The translations under genes were made by a program, and so were the position numbers. A DNA stretch of 64,000 bases from Polyangiaceae bacterium (GTDB lineage Bacteria; Myxococcota_A; Polyangia; Polyangiales; Polyangiaceae), in the NCBI GenBank assembly GCA_020633235.1, contig JACKEA010000007.1, positions 124,001 to 188,000 of the forward strand, given 5' to 3'. A model generated the notes under the pieces. That model had not been told where the DNA came from and searched no databases. It saw only the letters and a program-made list of their open reading frames with translations. This document shows, in pieces, positions 63,105-64,000 of this stretch (positions within the stretch are counted from its first letter, which is position 1; each line of letters starts with the position of its first letter).

Positions 63105-64000
63105 ATGCAGGAAGGAACCACGGAATTCGCAGCTGTCATCGGTCTGGATTGGGCCGACAAGAAGCACGATGTCTGCATCCGAGCGCAGGGCGCTGACGAG
63201 CTCGAGCGAGGCGTCGTCCAGCACCGTCCCGTGGCGCTGCAGGACTGGGTGGAAGGACTGCGCAAGCGCTTCGAGGGCGCTCCCGTCGCGGTGATCGTCG
63301 AACTCGAGCAAGGCCCCATCGTCTCAGCGCTGCTGGAGTACGACTTCATTGTCATCTTCCCCATCAACCCGAGCACGCTGGCGCGGTACCGAAAGACCTT
63401 CGTGCCGAGTGGAGCGAAGGACGACCCGACCGACGCCGAGCTCGCACTGGACTACTTCGAGCGCCACCGGGAACGACTCGAGCCCCTGCGCCGAGATAGC
63501 GTGCCGATGCGCCAGTTGCGGAAGCTGGTTCAGGAACGGCGGGCATTTGTCGAGGACCGCGTTGCCATCACCAACCGCATGACCCACGCGCTCAAGGCTT
63601 ACTTCCCACTGGTTCTGTCCTGGTTTCGCGACAAGTTCACCGACGTGTTCATGGACTTTCTCGAGCAGTGGCCAACGCTGCAGGCCGCACAGCGCGCGCG
63701 TCGCGAAACGCTCGTGAGGTTCTTCCACGACCACAGCGTCCGGCGCACTGACACCATTGAGCGCCGCATCGCCGAGCTGAAAGCCGAGCGAGCATTGACC
63801 CTGGACCCCGGAGTCATCGAGCCCGCACAGCTCACGGTGTCACTCCTGCTTTCGCAGCTGCGCGCCGTCTGCAGCGCCATCGAGCGCCTGGACCGGGAGA
63901 TAGCTCGTCTGGCTGCCTCCCTGCCGGACTTCCAGCTCTTCGCCAAGCTGCCGGGTGCAGGTCCTGTCCTCGCGCCGAGGCTGCTCGTTGCTTTCGGTGA
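63105..64000 (+). CDS. IS110-family DEDD transposase, C-terminus outside the window
   Basis: At least 298 residues are visible. The RuvC-like N-terminal domain has the DEDD residues: Asp in VIGLDWADKKHDV (~residue 15), Glu in VIVELEQGPI (~68), and two Asp in KDDPTDAELALDYF (~105). A coiled-coil region follows (residues ~190-280). The Tnp_20-type C-terminal domain, which carries the catalytic Ser, begins at LPGAGPVLAPRLL at the right edge. The enzyme works with the bridge RNA to recombine donor and target DNA. Confidence 0.9.
   Translation, partial: MQEGTTEFAAVIGLDWADKKHDVCIRAQGADELERGVVQHRPVALQDWVEGLRKRFEGAPVAVIVELEQGPIVSALLEYDFIVIFPINPSTLARYRKTFVPSGAKDDPTDAELALDYFERHRERLEPLRRDSVPMRQLRKLVQERRAFVEDRVAITNRMTHALKAYFPLVLSWFRDKFTDVFMDFLEQWPTLQAAQRARRETLVRFFHDHSVRRTDTIERRIAELKAERALTLDPGVIEPAQLTVSLLLSQLRAVCSAIERLDREIARLAASLPDFQLFAKLPGAGPVLAPRLLVAFG

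Larger units (their letters stand above)
62860..64000 (+). mobile_element. IS110-family insertion sequence inserted in attC (right end outside window)
   Basis: The left end is fixed by the broken attC at 62857-62860. A 245-bp non-coding leader is followed by a DEDD transposase that runs off the window. A long non-coding 5' region is characteristic of the IS110 subgroup, in which it encodes the bridge RNA; no terminal inverted repeats are seen at the visible end, as expected. The right junction with GTTAGGC should be beyond the window. Confidence 0.85.

Overview
The window is GC-rich and gene-dense and looks like a chromosomal segment of a myxobacterium (Myxococcota, probably Polyangiales-like). 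The reasons are several C-termini of MYXO-CTERM type (Cys, hydrophobic helix, Arg cluster), many lipoproteins with Gly/Ser/Ala-rich or Cys-rich stretches, four Hanks-type Ser/Thr kinases, an FHA-linked sigma-54-type activator, PEGA and RCC1 proteins, and a monomeric isocitrate dehydrogenase. No rRNA, tRNA or CRISPR array was recognised. All identifications are by reading motifs; no database search was run.

Layout. 0-6.7 kb: a partial adenosine deaminase, a tightly coupled minus-strand run (MerR, DUF2203, GTP cyclohydrolase I, SDR, LON-domain protein), an MlaE-type permease with two lipoproteins, and a rhomboid protease. 6.7-19.5 kb: a TadE-like protein, then a peptidoglycan-remodelling locus in which VanY, amidase and SpoIID catalytic domains are each fused to the same two-part module (NBR1-like Ig domain plus a Cys-rich domain), an acidic tail and a MYXO-CTERM anchor; a catalysis-free member of the family lies at 7.5 kb. 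A 444-bp MITE with perfect 22-bp terminal repeats and an 8-bp target duplication follows at 19.5 kb. 19.9-44.1 kb: Rieske oxygenase, ferritin-like lipoprotein, formylglycine-enzyme-like lipoprotein, TPR lipoprotein, O-antigen-ligase-like protein, RCC1, deacetylase, beta-helix and FG-GAP lipoproteins, an ECF sigma/kinase pair, a frameshifted kinase divergent from a winged-helix regulator over a symmetric promoter, and a HEAT-repeat protein. 44.1-50.9 kb: repeat-filled intergenic DNA, isocitrate dehydrogenase, an MBL-fold-like protein and a SecY-like paralogue.

51.0-62.9 kb is an integron cassette array. At least sixteen attC sites or attC remnants (core motifs GCCTAAC and GTTAGGC with conserved arms) separate small, mostly minus-strand genes whose start codons lie just after the core: CPCC (broken), DUF4259, DUF4375, DUF4304, SMI1/KNR4, a HEPN-like protein, a small membrane protein and several unknowns. 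No integrase is in view, so the array is either a CALIN or belongs to an integron whose intI lies to the right of the window. A 3.5-kb stretch (56.45-59.95 kb) with plus-strand genes interrupts it.

The right edge (62.86-64.0 kb) is an IS110-family element inserted into the last attC. Its non-coding left end contains an imperfect stem-loop flanked by sequences that match both sides of the attC core (10 nt perfectly on one side). This is what a bridge RNA target-binding loop programmed for integron attC sites should look like, and I regard it as the most exciting observation in the window.
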